A stretch of DNA of 64,000 nt, taken from assembly GCA_963797635.1 (NCBI GenBank), contig CAWCPZ010000003.1, positions 124,001 to 188,000 on the forward strand. The letters run 5' to 3'. Position 1 is the stretch's first letter, and each line of letters begins with the position of its first letter. The position numbers and the translations under genes are program-made. Below the pieces are notes generated by a model, which worked only from the letters and a program-made list of their open reading frames with translations, was not told the origin of the DNA and did not search any database. Below are positions 17,516 through 26,856 of the stretch, piece by piece. The DNA comes from JAOUEA01 sp963797635. GTDB taxonomy: Bacteria; Actinomycetota; UBA4738; HRBIN12.

Positions 17516-18734
17516 CTAGCTCTTCGCGAACAGACGCTTCTTCTTCTTGGATCGGCCGTCGGGCTCGAGGCCATCTCGTCGCCGGGCGTGCCGGCGAGGA
17601 AACGACCCGCGAGCTGACGCACCGCCACCGCCACCTCGGACGAGGGCTCGTCGAGCACGACCGGACGGCCCTTGTTCAACGAGGTCGGCACGAGCCGGCT
17701 GGACGGGATCATGGCGTCGACCTGGATCTTCATGACCCGCTCGACGTCGCTGGCGTCCAGGCCGACCTTGGAGTCGGCGCGGTTCAGCACGACGCGGAAC
17801 CGCTCGCGCGGCAACCCGATCGTCATCAAGGTGTCGAGGGCCTTGCCCAGGTGCTTGACGCCGACCACGTCGAGGCCGGTGACCAGGCAGATGATGTCGC
17901 TGAGGTCGAAGCACACGAGCGCGGAGTCCGAATAGTCGACCGACGCGTCGACCACCACGTGCGGGAAGTCGTTGCGGATCGCGCGGAGGAACTTGCCGAT
18001 CGACTCTCCGGCGGGCGCCTCGGCCGCCGGGTCGATCGGGGCGCCGAACGCCCACAGGTGGTCGCCCACCTGCTGACCCACGCTGCGGACCTGTTCGTGG
18101 GTCGCACCCTCGCCCAGGGCCATGAGGTCGGGGATGCCCGTGGCCGGCTCGGTGCCGAAGTAGGTGAAGACGTCACCCATGTCGAAGTCGAGGTCGACCA
18201 CGGCCGTGTCCTGACCGGTGATGCTCCGCGATGGCGCAGGCCAGGTTCGTCGTGAGGAAGGTCTTGCCGGCCCCGCCCTTGGACGAGAACACCGACATGA
18301 TCCGGCCCTTCTGGGACTGGAACCCTTCCGACCGGCGCGACGCTGACCGAGCGCAGGTTCGAGGCCCACACGATGGCGCGTTCGACGGCGTCGCGGAGCT
18401 CCTCGTTGCCCTGGGTCATGTCCACGACGTCACGGATGCCGGCCCGCATCGCGGCGGGCAGCAGGCCGTTCCACGTGTGGTCCCGGACCAGCACGATCGC
18501 CGTGCCCGGTGCCTGACGGCCCACGAACTCGGCGAGCCCGAGGGCGTCGGGCTCCTTGACCTCGGGCGACAGCACCAGGACCTCGATCGGGTTGAAGGCG
18601 TGGATCAGGAGCTCTTCGGCCGCGGTGGCGGACTGAACCCAGCCCACCTCCTCGGGCTCGATCTCCAGCGCACGCGCCAGCTGCTGGCGGAACGACTGAG
18701 GGGTACCGACGGCGACGACACTCGGCTCATTCAT
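17516..18734 (-). CDS. tadZ: Pilus localisation ATPase TadZ/CpaE (several frameshifts)
   Basis: About 400 residues when breaks near 18330, 18230 and 17570 are corrected. The N-terminal receiver-like domain (residues 1-130) is followed by a ParA/MinD-type ATPase with a deviant Walker A, SSKGGAGKTFLTTNLA, then VVDLDFDMGDVFTYFG and FPHVVVDASVDYSDSALV. The last piece ends in a Lys-rich tail (GRSKKKKRLFAKS) just before tadA. TadZ positions the pilus machine in the cell. Its start overlaps the cpaB stop. The first two breaks are each explained by one extra base; the last needs two extra bases or one missing base. Confidence 0.85.
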
Positions 18735-19526
18735 GACTTCTGTCCCAACACGCGATCGAGGGGGATCACCGAGAAGGGAAGGGGGTGTCCCGCTTCCTCA
18801 TCCGGTGGGAGCAGGCCGATCCAGATCCGGCCGGTCTCCTGGGCATAGACGAGGTTCTGTGCATCCTGCGGCGTGAGGTCGAGGGTCAGGGTGACCGGCT
18901 CGTTCGCCGACTGGCTGCTGCCTTCGGCGGTCACGGGGTTGACGACCTCCAGGACCCGAACCGCCGGGATCAAGGTGGTGGTGAGGGTCGGGAGCGTGGC
19001 GGTCTGCACGTTGGTGGGCGCCTTCGCGATCTGCTGCTGCGGCGTGCCGCCCGGCAGGAACTCCGGAGACTCGAACGTGGCGTAGACCACGATGGACGAG
19101 CCGCGCGTGATCGAGCCGTTCACGGCGGCCTGGTCGTCGACCCGGATGGACACCGCGACGTTGCCGTCGCTGATGCCGAGGGAGCCGCCCTGCGGGCGCC
19201 TCGCCGCTGGAGAGCCGTCCGACCGGGATCTGCTCGTTCGCCAGGATCGGCGCCGTGCTCGTGAGCCCTCGGAGCTGCGAGGGGTCGCTGACGGCGCCGT
19301 CGACGACCGCGTCGCTGGGCACCCGGAGCGTGGTGAACGCGCCCTGGTCGATCAGCGGGTTCAGGTTCGTGTTGGCGGGGATGTCCTGCGAGGCCACGAC
19401 GACCTCACTCAAGGATCCGCCCGTGACGGCGTCTTCCTTGACCCCGTTCGTGTACAGGATCACCGCTGCGGACGCCACGATGGCGAGGACCACAGCGATG
19501 GCGACCACCAGACCGCGTGACCTCAT
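18731..19526 (-). CDS. cpaB: Pilus assembly protein CpaB/RcpC (SAF domain, one frameshift)
   Basis: About 260 residues after removing one extra base near 19195. One N-terminal transmembrane helix (LVVAIAVVLAIVASAAVILY) precedes a SAF domain with VVVASQDIPANTNLNPLID and later AVSIRVDDQAAVNGSITRGSSI, followed by the RcpC beta region (TLTLDLTPQDAQNLVYAQETGRIWIGLLPP). In diderms this protein contacts the secretin; here, in a presumed monoderm, it probably acts at the wall. It overlaps tadZ by four bases. Confidence 0.87.
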
Positions 19527-19551
19527 CGCCCTTCGCTCCTTTCCATGATCT

Positions 19552-20905
19552 TCAGCTCTCCTCGGGGCAGGTACCGAGCTCGAGATCGCACAAGGCGAAC
19601 GCGCTCACCCCGAAGTCCTCGCCCTCGCCGATGGTTCCACCGGTGGTCGAGAATCCTCGCCATTCCGTCACCAGACAGATCGCGTTGGGGTCGCTCGGGT
19701 GGATCCCGCACGCCCCCGCTGTTCCGTTCATCGACCAGCCGTACGTAATCTTGAGGTTGGTCGCCGCGGCGGTTCGCCACGTGATCGTTCGTGCGGTGGC
19801 GTCGTACCAATAGGCGCACGTCGCCGACAGGTCTCCGGGCGCGCACTGCGTGTACTCGGCGCCCTTCTTCGGGAGTGATGTGCACCGACGATGCCGCCAC
19901 CGAATCCGGCGTGCCGGTCGGGCACCCGCCACCCGTGCCGTAGGAGGACGACAGGTTCCAGGTCTGGCCCGTGGTGAACGCGCTGATCGTCGGCGTGCAG
20001 GTGCCGCTGACGCTCCGGCCGATCCGATGGCGGCCGGGTCGTTGCCCTTGTAGACCTCGGAGATCAGCAGCTTGGTGAACCCGATGATGTCGTACTTGTC
20101 GGGCGTGGACGGGCACGGCGAGACGTTGCCGCTCTTGTCCAGCTGGCCGTCGCAGTCGTTGACCGGGAAGAGCTTCGTCGTGCCGATCTCGGTCGTGGAG
20201 CGTGCTCCAGTTCGACGTGGAGTGGCCGGTGTCGTTGCAGACGTAGGTGGGCTCGCTCCCCGGAGGGGTTCCGTTGAGGGTCAGCGGATGTCGGGATAGC
20301 CGTTGACGATCCAGTCCCGCCGATCCGAGGACCCGGCGTTGTGGCAGTTGGTGCCGGCGTCGACGTCCCACTGGCTGAGGTTCATGAACCCCCAGTTGGC
20401 GGCGCCGAGGCTCGAATCGCCGTTGTTGTACCAGAAGGCGCAGGTGTCACCGATCTCGATCCCGTCGGGGATCTTGCAGACGCCCTGGAGGTAGCCGGAG
20501 TCCAGCACGATCGGCACGGCGTACCCCCCGGCGGCGGGTCCCCACGCGGCGGTCGCCGCCGTGCGTCACCGACCCGTGGTCGCCGAACCCGAAGATCCCG
20601 GCGAAGAACAGGCTCTGGGGGTGGGAGTACTCGACGGTGACGTGCCCACGGCCGGTGTCGCAGCCGACGATCTCGGTGATGCCGCCGTTCTCGGCCAGGA
20701 GGCCGTCGACGTTGGCCGAGGCGTAGATGTCGGCGCGGCTCTCGGGCGCGAAGGAGTCGCCGGTGTCGGCGCACGACTGGGCGGCGGCCAGGGCGGCCGC
20801 ATCGGATGCGTTCACCATGGCGCGTCGCTTGAGGAGCAGGCCGCCCACATCGACCGTGAGCACGAGCATGCCCATGATGGCGATCAGGGCCAGCACGGTG
20901 ATCAC
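19552..20905 (-). CDS. tadG: TadG-like pilus protein (multiple frameshifts)
   Basis: A protein of about 450 residues that can be read only by switching frames several times (near 19855, 20020, 20215, 20285 and 20560). It begins with a hydrophobic helix VITVLALIAIMGMLVLTVDVGGLLLKRRAMVNASDAAALAAAQ, the TadE/G-like signature, preceded by an upstream stretch (RANEESGAVVV) that may belong to it. Later pieces are Cys-containing and secreted in character (YLQGVCKIPDGIEIGDTCAFWYNN, ICLVTEWRGFSTTGG). The GTG at 20905 is the best visible start, but the true start may be further up. With so many breaks in 1.35 kb it could be a true pseudogene, though error clustering is equally possible. Confidence 0.65.
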
Positions 20906-20962
20906 GACGACCGCGCCCGACTCCTCGTTCGCGCGGGTCCGTGCAGAGCGCCGACCTAGCGA

Positions 20963-21419
20963 TCAGACCGGCTCGCACCGGAACGTCCCTTCGATCTGCG
21001 GGTTCAAGGTGAACGAGGGCAGCAAGGGGATGTCGATCGAGAAGATCTGCTGGATACCGGCCGGCAAGCTCGCGGGATCGATCGACACCGTGACCGACTG
21101 GTCGACGGCGGTGGCGTCCCCCGGGTCGGGGCACCCGCCGACGGGCGTGATCGTGAGACCGGTGTAGCCGGCGGGGAGCGCGCCGGCCGAGGCGCCGACC
21201 ACGGCGTCGCGGATCTGGGTCTCGTCGCCGCCGACGGCGGCGACGCGGGCGCCCTCTCGAGCCGACGGCGCGCAGGCTCTGGAGCTGCCAGAAGGCGAGG
21301 CCGTACTCCATCATGCCGAAGATCAACATGGCCAGCAGGCCGACGATCAACGCGAATTCCACCGCCGCCGCGCCGTCTTCCCGCTGGGCATGACGGCGTA
21401 GGTTCGAAGGTCTCTCCAT
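20963..21419 (-). CDS. tadE: TadE-like pilus protein (one frameshift)
   Basis: About 150 residues with one extra base near 21255. The N terminus is QREDGAAAVEFALIVGLLAM followed by the hydrophobic LIFGMMEYGLAFWQLQ, the TadE pseudopilin pattern with the conserved Glu five residues after the cleavage Gly. The C-terminal extracellular part contains GYTGLTITPVGGCPDPG and ends with a Cys-containing tail. It likely forms a minor component or initiation complex of the Flp pilus. ATG 21419 is used because the sequence before it contains no better start. Confidence 0.85.
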
Positions 21420-21453
21420 CTTCGTGATACCTCGCTCGCTCGTGCGCCGGTCC

Positions 21454-21486
21454 CTCACTCCCTCGGCATGGATCCGGGAGAGTGAG
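21454..21486 (-). terminator. Attenuator-like hairpin between flp and tadE
   Basis: CTCACTCCC pairs with GGGAGAGTGAG with a two-base bulge and a 13-base loop. It lies between the pilin gene and the assembly genes. Partial termination here would give more pilin than machine mRNA, as expected for a major subunit; that function is inferred. Confidence 0.5.
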
Positions 21487-21525
21487 CGGCCGGCGTACAG
21501 CCGCTCGTGCTGTAACGTTGCGGCC

Positions 21526-21742
21526 TTAGCTGCAGTCGGCTGGGTCGCCGACGCAGTCGCCGACCGAGCTGGAACTGCTCGCTGGAGCTCGTGCCGATGA
21601 AGGCAACTGCCGCGATGATGACCACCGCGATCAGGGCAACCATCAGCGCGTACTCCACCGCGGTCGCGCCACCTTCCTCAGCGGCCCGAGCCTTGAGCCC
21701 GTCCCACCAAGAGGTCGCGCTCGTGTAGAGACGCAGGAACAT
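21526..21742 (-). CDS. flp: Flp-type pilin (one frameshift near the end)
   Basis: About 71 residues. The prepilin signature EEGGATAVEYALMVALIAVVIIAAVAF shows the Gly cleavage site, the Glu-Tyr pair and the single hydrophobic helix of Flp pilins. After one extra base near 21585 the C terminus reads SSVGDCVGDPADCS and ends at 21526; the two cysteines could form a disulfide. A strong ribosome site, GGAGGAAGGGGG, precedes the ATG at 21742. It is the first gene of the Tad operon. No prepilin peptidase gene is present in the window. Confidence 0.9.
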
Positions 21743-21877
21743 GTGCTACACCCCCTTCCTCCGAAAGATCCGTCCTTGCTGGGAGGGTTTTCGACCTCTC
21801 AGCTGTGAAGCTTGAGTGCGGACACCACGGTAGATTCCGCGGTCTGACCAGGGAATTCCGTGTTTCCCGGAGGGTGG

Positions 21878-21897
21878 CTACGTAGTCCTACGTACGC
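21878..21897. promoter_or_regulatory. Direct repeat with TACGTA palindromes upstream of flp
   Basis: Two 10-bp direct repeats, CTACGTAGTC and CTACGTACGC, each holding the palindrome TACGTA. They lie 135 bp upstream of flp and about 50 bp before the divergent membrane-protein gene. One helical turn between the palindromes suggests an operator read on one DNA face. The regulator is unknown; the LuxR-type genes nearby are candidates only by proximity. Confidence 0.4.
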
Positions 21898-21946
21898 ACG
21901 TGCGTGGACTCCAGCGCCCGGGTTCGCCGGCCGATGGAATCGGGAG

Positions 21947-23473
21947 ATGGCCCACGCCCTGCGACCCGCCCCGACCCGGCACCGGACCCGGGTCACGAGC
22001 ACCACGACGACCCGTCCTCGGCGGTGGCCGTCCCCGTGGCCCACGCTCGACCACGTCTGGGCGGCGCTCCCCGTCGTCATCCCGGTCGTGGTCTCCCTCG
22101 CGACCCGCATGGTGGCGATCGACCTCGCCTACCACGTACGCGCCGGCGAGCAGGTCCTGCGCGGGCGGGATCCCGAGGGCGACACGTGTACGTTCACGAG
22201 TGGCCGGAGCGGCCTGGCTGGACCAGCAGTGGCGTGCTCAGGCGCTGCTGGCATCGGCCCATCGCGTCGGAGGGTTCGCGCGATCGCCGCTGCTCCGAGC
22301 TGGGCTGATCGGGCTGACGTTCGCCCTGGTCTACCTGTCGTGCCGGGCCGAAGGGAGCGAGCCCGCGAGACCTCCTCGTTGCTGTCGCTCGGAGGGTTCG
22401 TCGTGTGCCTGCAGGCCCTGGCGATGCGACCGCAGCTCTTCGCGTTGCTTCCTGTTCGCCGCATCTTGTGGATCCTGGCGGCCCGCCACGCGCATCCCGG
22501 GCGGTGTGGGCCCTGCCGGTGCGGAGCGGTCGTGTGGGCCAACGTGCACGGAAGCTTCTTGCTCGCTCCCCTCTGCTGGTGCGGCCTGGCGCTGGTCGAA
22601 GACGTGATCGGAGGACTCCGGGATGGCGAAGGATGGCCCGGTCTCGCCGTGGGCTGACCGCGATCGCGACCTTGGTCAACCCCTTCGGCGTCGGCGTCTG
22701 GGGCTACGTCGTGGAGACCTGCGCACGAACCCGTCATCCGCGACACGATCACCGAGTGGGCTCCGATGTCGGTCTCGACGTTCTCGGGGATCGCGTTCTT
22801 CCTCACGGCAGCCCTGATCGCGGATGGCTGGCTCGGCGCGAGCGCGTCCGTCCCGTGGGCCGCGTTGCTCTGGCTCGGAACCTTCTTCGCGCTCGCCTTG
22901 CCGGCCCGACGCGGCGTGATCTGGTGGGCGCTCGTGGCGCCGGTGGTGGTGGCCGGCCTCCTTGACCTTCGAAGCGCACCACGGACGATGCCCACCGGTT
23001 CGCGTTGGATGAACATGACGGTCATCGCGCTCCTCGGGGCGACGGTGCTTGCCTTCCTGCCGTGGTCGAGAGGCTTGCGTTCCACGGACCTGCTCGCAGA
23101 GGCGCCGGTGGGACTCACCGCGGCCGCCCGGGAGCAGCTGCCACCTGGGGCGAACGTGCTCACACCTCAGGCCTGGGGATCGTGGTTCGAGTTCGATGCC
23201 CCCGAGCAGCAGGTCTTCCTCGATGCACGGGTCGAGCTGCAGCCGCAAGCGGCCTGGGACGACTACAACGCGGTCCGAACCGCCCGAGGCGATTGGGGCG
23301 CCATCCTCGATCGATGGTCCGTCGATGCGGTCGTGGTGGATGCCCGCCCCGGCTGGGAGGAGCTGGAAGGTGCGCTGGCCGGGTCATCCGAGTGGTGTCT
23401 GGCCACGAGGGACGTGGCGGGGAGCCTGTTCATCCGAGACGACGCCGTCGACGGTCGCTGCATCGCATCATGA
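21947..23473 (+). CDS. Polytopic membrane protein, GT-C-like (many frameshifts)
   Basis: A predicted membrane protein of about 500 residues, readable only after correcting at least six indels between about 22195 and 22745. The pieces are coherent: LATRMVAIDLAYHVRAGEQVL, AGAAWLDQQWRAQALLA, SLLSLGGFVVCLQALAMRPQLFALL, VVWANVHGSFLLAPL, then an intact C-terminal 240 residues with several helices and WGSWFEFDAPEQQVFLDARVEL. The conserved periplasmic-type acidic and aromatic segments resemble large GT-C or O-antigen-type membrane proteins, but I cannot name a family. It overlaps the next gene by four bases (ATGA), so they likely form an operon. Confidence 0.65.
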
Positions 23474-24730
23474 GTGGCACGGGCAGGTTCCGCCGGGGAT
23501 CATCGTTGGCCCTCGCGGCCATGATGGGTCTCACGACGCTGACCATGGTCCTCGGGGCTGGGCTCAAGTCCCCGTGCGCCGACCGATCGTGGGTCGAAGA
23601 ACGACGCGGGGCCAGCGGCCAGTGCTACTCCGACATCGCCGATCTCCTTCGGACCGAGCAATTGGCCGACGGCCGCCTGCCGTATCTCGAACGATGTGAC
23701 GCGGCGGCGAAGCCATGCGACGAGTATCCGCTCGTCTCGATGTACGTGATGCGCTTGACCGCTTCATGGCCGGGAGGCGGCGACCCGTACACGACCTTCT
23801 TCTGGGTCAACGTGATACTGCTGCTGGCCTGCGCCCTCGTGATCACGTGGTGCCTCGAACGGCTCGGCGCGGCGACCGCGTTGTTCGCGGCCGCTCCCAC
23901 GCTGCTGATCTACGGGACGATGAACTGGGATCTCGTGCCGGTGGCGTTCGCAACGGTGGCGACGTTCGCATTCCTCCGGCGGCGCGAGGTCGCGAGCGGC
24001 ATCCTTCTGGGCATCGGAGCGGCCGCCAAGCTCTACCCGGCGCTGTTGGTGTTGCCGTTCGCCGCCGATCGCTGGCGGACCGACGAACGCGGCCGAGGGG
24101 TGAAGCTGGTGCTCGCTGCCGGCCATCTCCTGGCTCGCCCTCAACCTTCCGTTCGCCCTCGCGGCCCCGGAGGGCTGGTTCCATTTCGTCCGGTACCACT
24201 CGGAGCGACCGGCGGAGTACGACTCGCTCTGGCGGGTGGCGTGTGAGAACGGCCTGTGTCTGTCGACCGGCGCCATCAACGTCGCCTCGCTCATCCTGTT
24301 CGCGGTCGGGAGCGCGTTCGTGTGGCGCCTCAAGGAACGACGGGACCCGGAGGTCCAGGCGTGGACATTCGGATTCGTCCTGGTCGCGATGTTCCTGTTG
24401 ACGAACAAGGTGTGGTCGCCGCAGTACGCGTTGTGGCTGCTCCCGTGGTTCGCATTGGTGGCACCCTCGTTCAAGCCGTACCTCGCGTTCCAAGCGGCCG
24501 AGGTGCTGGTGTTCGTCGCGAGGTTCTCGTTCTTCCAGCATCTGGAAGGAGACGGCGGCCTGCCGTACGCAGCGCTTGAGATCGCGGTCGCTGCCCGAGC
24601 GTTGGCGCTGGTCTGGTGCCTCGCGGCGTGGGTGCGAGCTGACTACTCCGTGGCGCCGACGGTGACGAGGCCGGACTGGGCCGCCAAGCGGATCGCCGCC
24701 AAGCGACTGCCGACCCCCAACTTGCCGTAG
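23470..24730 (+). CDS. GT87-like polyprenyl-phosphate glycosyltransferase (one frameshift)
   Basis: About 420 residues once one extra base near 24120 is removed. Multiple transmembrane helices and the segments CYSDIADLL, YEYPL-like CDEYPLVSMYVMRL, YGTMNWDLVPVAFATVATFAF and GILLGIGAAAKLYPALLVLPF match the DUF2029/GT87 family of mannosyl- or arabinosyltransferases that use polyprenyl-phosphate sugars outside the membrane. The C-terminal half has WSPQYALWLLPW. It is coupled to the preceding membrane protein and overlaps the convergent LuxR gene by 88 bases. Substrate is unknown; surface polysaccharide or pilus glycosylation are plausible from context. Confidence 0.75.
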
Positions 24731-25347
24731 ATCCGCGCGAGGTGGGTGGTGACGGTGCGCTCCCGCACGCCGAGCCGGGTCGCGATCTCGCGCGCGGTCA
24801 AGCCCTCGGCGGCCACGCTGAGGACCTCACGTTCGCGCTCGGTGAGCTTGATGTCGAAGTCGCGGCGACGCTGGAGGCCCTCGGCGATCTGGCCCACCGA
24901 ACCCTGGGTCGGAGACGCCAGCACCATCTCGCGATCGGCCGCTCGCCGCAGGCCCTGCAGGAACTCGACGGGGTCGATGTTCTTGTCCACGAACCCGTCG
25001 GCGCCCATGAACAACACCCGGGAGATCGTCGTGGGGTCGGCGTTGGCGCCGCACCCCAGGATCGCATGGCTGGGGAACCGTTCCCGCATCGTGCGGATCA
25101 ACCAGAACGCGTCCTGCTCGCCCCCGAGGCCGAGCCCCACCACGATCACGACGCGCGAGCGCCGCACCCGGCTGACGATCTCGATGGCCTCGGCGGCGGT
25201 GCCGGCTTCGGCCAGCACCTCCATGTCGGGACGGTCGTCGATCAGCAGGGCGATGCCGGCACGCACGACCGGCAGCGGATCGACGAGCACGACGCCGAGT
25301 CGGCGGCGGGCCCGTGCCGCGGTGGGTTCGGGACTCGTTCGGTTCAC
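24643..25347 (-). CDS. LuxR/NarL-type regulator with degenerate receiver domain
   Basis: A 234-residue protein with a receiver-like domain and a C-terminal LuxR HTH (LTEREREVLSVAAEGLTAREIATRLGVRERTVTTHLARIYGKLGV). The receiver begins VVLVDPLPVVRAG, but where the phospho-accepting Asp should be, the sequence is VVIVVGLGLGG (Gly at about residue 71). It therefore probably cannot be phosphorylated in the normal way and may respond to dimerisation or a ligand. A Lys in FVDKN is kept. It is the first of three tandem paralogues. No sensor kinase is adjacent. The 3' end overlaps the convergent GT87-like gene. Confidence 0.85.
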   Translation of the reverse strand: MNRTSPEPTAARARRRLGVVLVDPLPVVRAGIALLIDDRPDMEVLAEAGTAAEAIEIVSRVRRSRVVIVVGLGLGGEQDAFWLIRTMRERFPSHAILGCGANADPTTISRVLFMGADGFVDKNIDPVEFLQGLRRAADREMVLASPTQGSVGQIAEGLQRRRDFDIKLTEREREVLSVAAEGLTAREIATRLGVRERTVTTHLARIYGKLGVGSRLAAIRLAAQSGLVTVGATE

Positions 25348-25408
25348 GATGAGGCTATCGGCAGGTTGAGGCGAGGTCGTGAGCGCCTTCTGGCGCGTGC
25401 CCGACCGC

Positions 25409-26098
25409 TCAGAGCTCGATCAAGCCGAGCTGGGCGGCGCGTGAAACGGCCTGCACCCGCGTGCGGACGCCCAGCTTGCGGTAGAGCTTGGCGACGTGCG
25501 TCTCCACCGTGCGTGGCGAGATGCCGAGGCGCGTGCCCACCTGCTGCATCGTGAACCCGTCGCTCACCATCACCAGGATCTCCTGCTCCCGAGGCGTGAG
25601 CGATGCCTCCATCTCGGAGCCTTCGCGGGCCTTCCTGGCGAAGCTGCCCAGGGCCATGACGGCAGCCTGCTCCAGATCGGGGTCGATCAGGCGCTCGCCG
25701 TCGGCGATCCGTCGCACGCAGTCGCCCACCGCGCGCAGTCCGTCGGCCTTGCCGAGGTAGCCGCGCACGCCGAGCTTCAGCGCGTCGAGCACGGAGGCGC
25801 CGTCGGTGCGATCGGTCAGCACGAGCACGCCCGCGGCGACGCCTTCTTCACGGATCGCGCGGAGCGCCTCGAGGCCGTCGCCGTCGTCGAGTTCGACGTC
25901 CAGGACGATCACGTCGGGATGCTCACGGCGGCAGGCCTCGAGCAACCCATCGGCGTCGGTGACCTCCGCGACGATCTCGAGACCGCCTTCGGTCATGCAC
26001 GAACGCCGCACGACCTCGCGGATCACCGGATGCGCCCCGGCGATGACGACGCGCGCCGCTGCCGCCTCGTGGTTCGCTCGTGCTCCGTGGCCGGCCAT
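25409..26098 (-). CDS. LuxR/NarL-type response regulator
   Basis: A 229-residue response regulator. The receiver has the acidic pocket, phospho-acceptor Asp in DVIVLDVELDDGDGLEAL, Thr in VLVLTDRTDG and Lys in YLGKADGL; the LuxR HTH is LTPREQEILVMVSDGFTMQQVGTRLGISPRTVETHVAKLYRKLGV. ATG 26098 is chosen because a -10-like TAGCCT lies seven bases upstream, fitting a leaderless message. It lies between two paralogues on the same strand. Target genes are unknown; the pilus and surface-glycan loci nearby are candidates. Confidence 0.88.
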   Translation of the reverse strand: MAGHGARANHEAAAARVVIAGAHPVIREVVRRSCMTEGGLEIVAEVTDADGLLEACRREHPDVIVLDVELDDGDGLEALRAIREEGVAAGVLVLTDRTDGASVLDALKLGVRGYLGKADGLRAVGDCVRRIADGERLIDPDLEQAAVMALGSFARKAREGSEMEASLTPREQEILVMVSDGFTMQQVGTRLGISPRTVETHVAKLYRKLGVRTRVQAVSRAAQLGLIEL

Positions 26099-26121
26099 CG
26101 GACGAAGGCTACCCCGGCCAC

Positions 26122-26778
26122 CTAGGCGGTGCGGGTCGCCGACCCCAGGCCGTTGCGCCAAGCGAGCCGCACGGCCTCGACCTTCGAGTGCACGCCGAGC
26201 TTGGCCAAGATGTTCTTCACGTGGCTCTGCACCGTGAGCGGGCTGATCCCCAGCTCGCGCGCGATCTCGGGAGTGGACCGACCGTCGGCGAGCGCTCTCA
26301 GGATCTGACGCTCACGTCCGGTGAGCGACGTCCACCCGTCGGCGTGGTCGCGGTTGCCCATCAGGCGGTCGACCAGCCGGGGAAGGTCGGCGGCCGGCAG
26401 GACGAGTTCGCCGGCGACGGCGCGACGGAAGACGTCGATCAGGGAGCGGTCACGCACCGTGGGCAACACCCCACAGGCTCCTGCCGCCAGCGCCGTGGCC
26501 GCGGTCTCGGGTCCGTCCTGGGTGCTGGCCGCCAGGACGCGGATCCGCCCCGAGCCGTCCCGGATCGAGCCCACGACCTCGGCGCCCCGGCCGTCTTCGC
26601 GGTCGAGGTCGACCAGCACGAGGTCGGCGAGGCCCTCTTCCAACGCCGCGAGGGCCTCGGGGGCGTCGGGCACCGGACCCAGGACATGGATGGGCCCGCG
26701 TCGGGGCAGCGCAAGGATCAGTCCCTGCGCGAGCCCCGGGCTCTCGTCCACCACCAAGACCCGGATGTCCTCGCTCAT
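26122..26778 (-). CDS. LuxR/NarL-type response regulator
   Basis: A 218-residue protein, third of the tandem set. The receiver begins IRVLVVDESPGLAQGL and has the Asp in LVLVDLDREDGRG, but the usual Lys near the end of the domain is replaced (GACGVLPTVRD). The C-terminal HTH is LTGRERQILRALADGRSTPEIARELGISPLTVQSHVKNILAKLGV. Start at 26778 (MSEDIRVL) is preferred; ATGs at 26790 and 26796 are alternatives. It diverges from the DUF255 gene, with 78 bases between the starts. Confidence 0.87.
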   Translation of the reverse strand: MSEDIRVLVVDESPGLAQGLILALPRRGPIHVLGPVPDAPEALAALEEGLADLVLVDLDREDGRGAEVVGSIRDGSGRIRVLAASTQDGPETAATALAAGACGVLPTVRDRSLIDVFRRAVAGELVLPAADLPRLVDRLMGNRDHADGWTSLTGRERQILRALADGRSTPEIARELGISPLTVQSHVKNILAKLGVHSKVEAVRLAWRNGLGSATRTA

Positions 26779-26856
26779 CTCCGCACCCATCGGCATCGTT
26801 GGTGGGTGGCCTGAAGCAGCCGAGTGCATCTGGGCAGGACGCGAGACACTGGAGGC

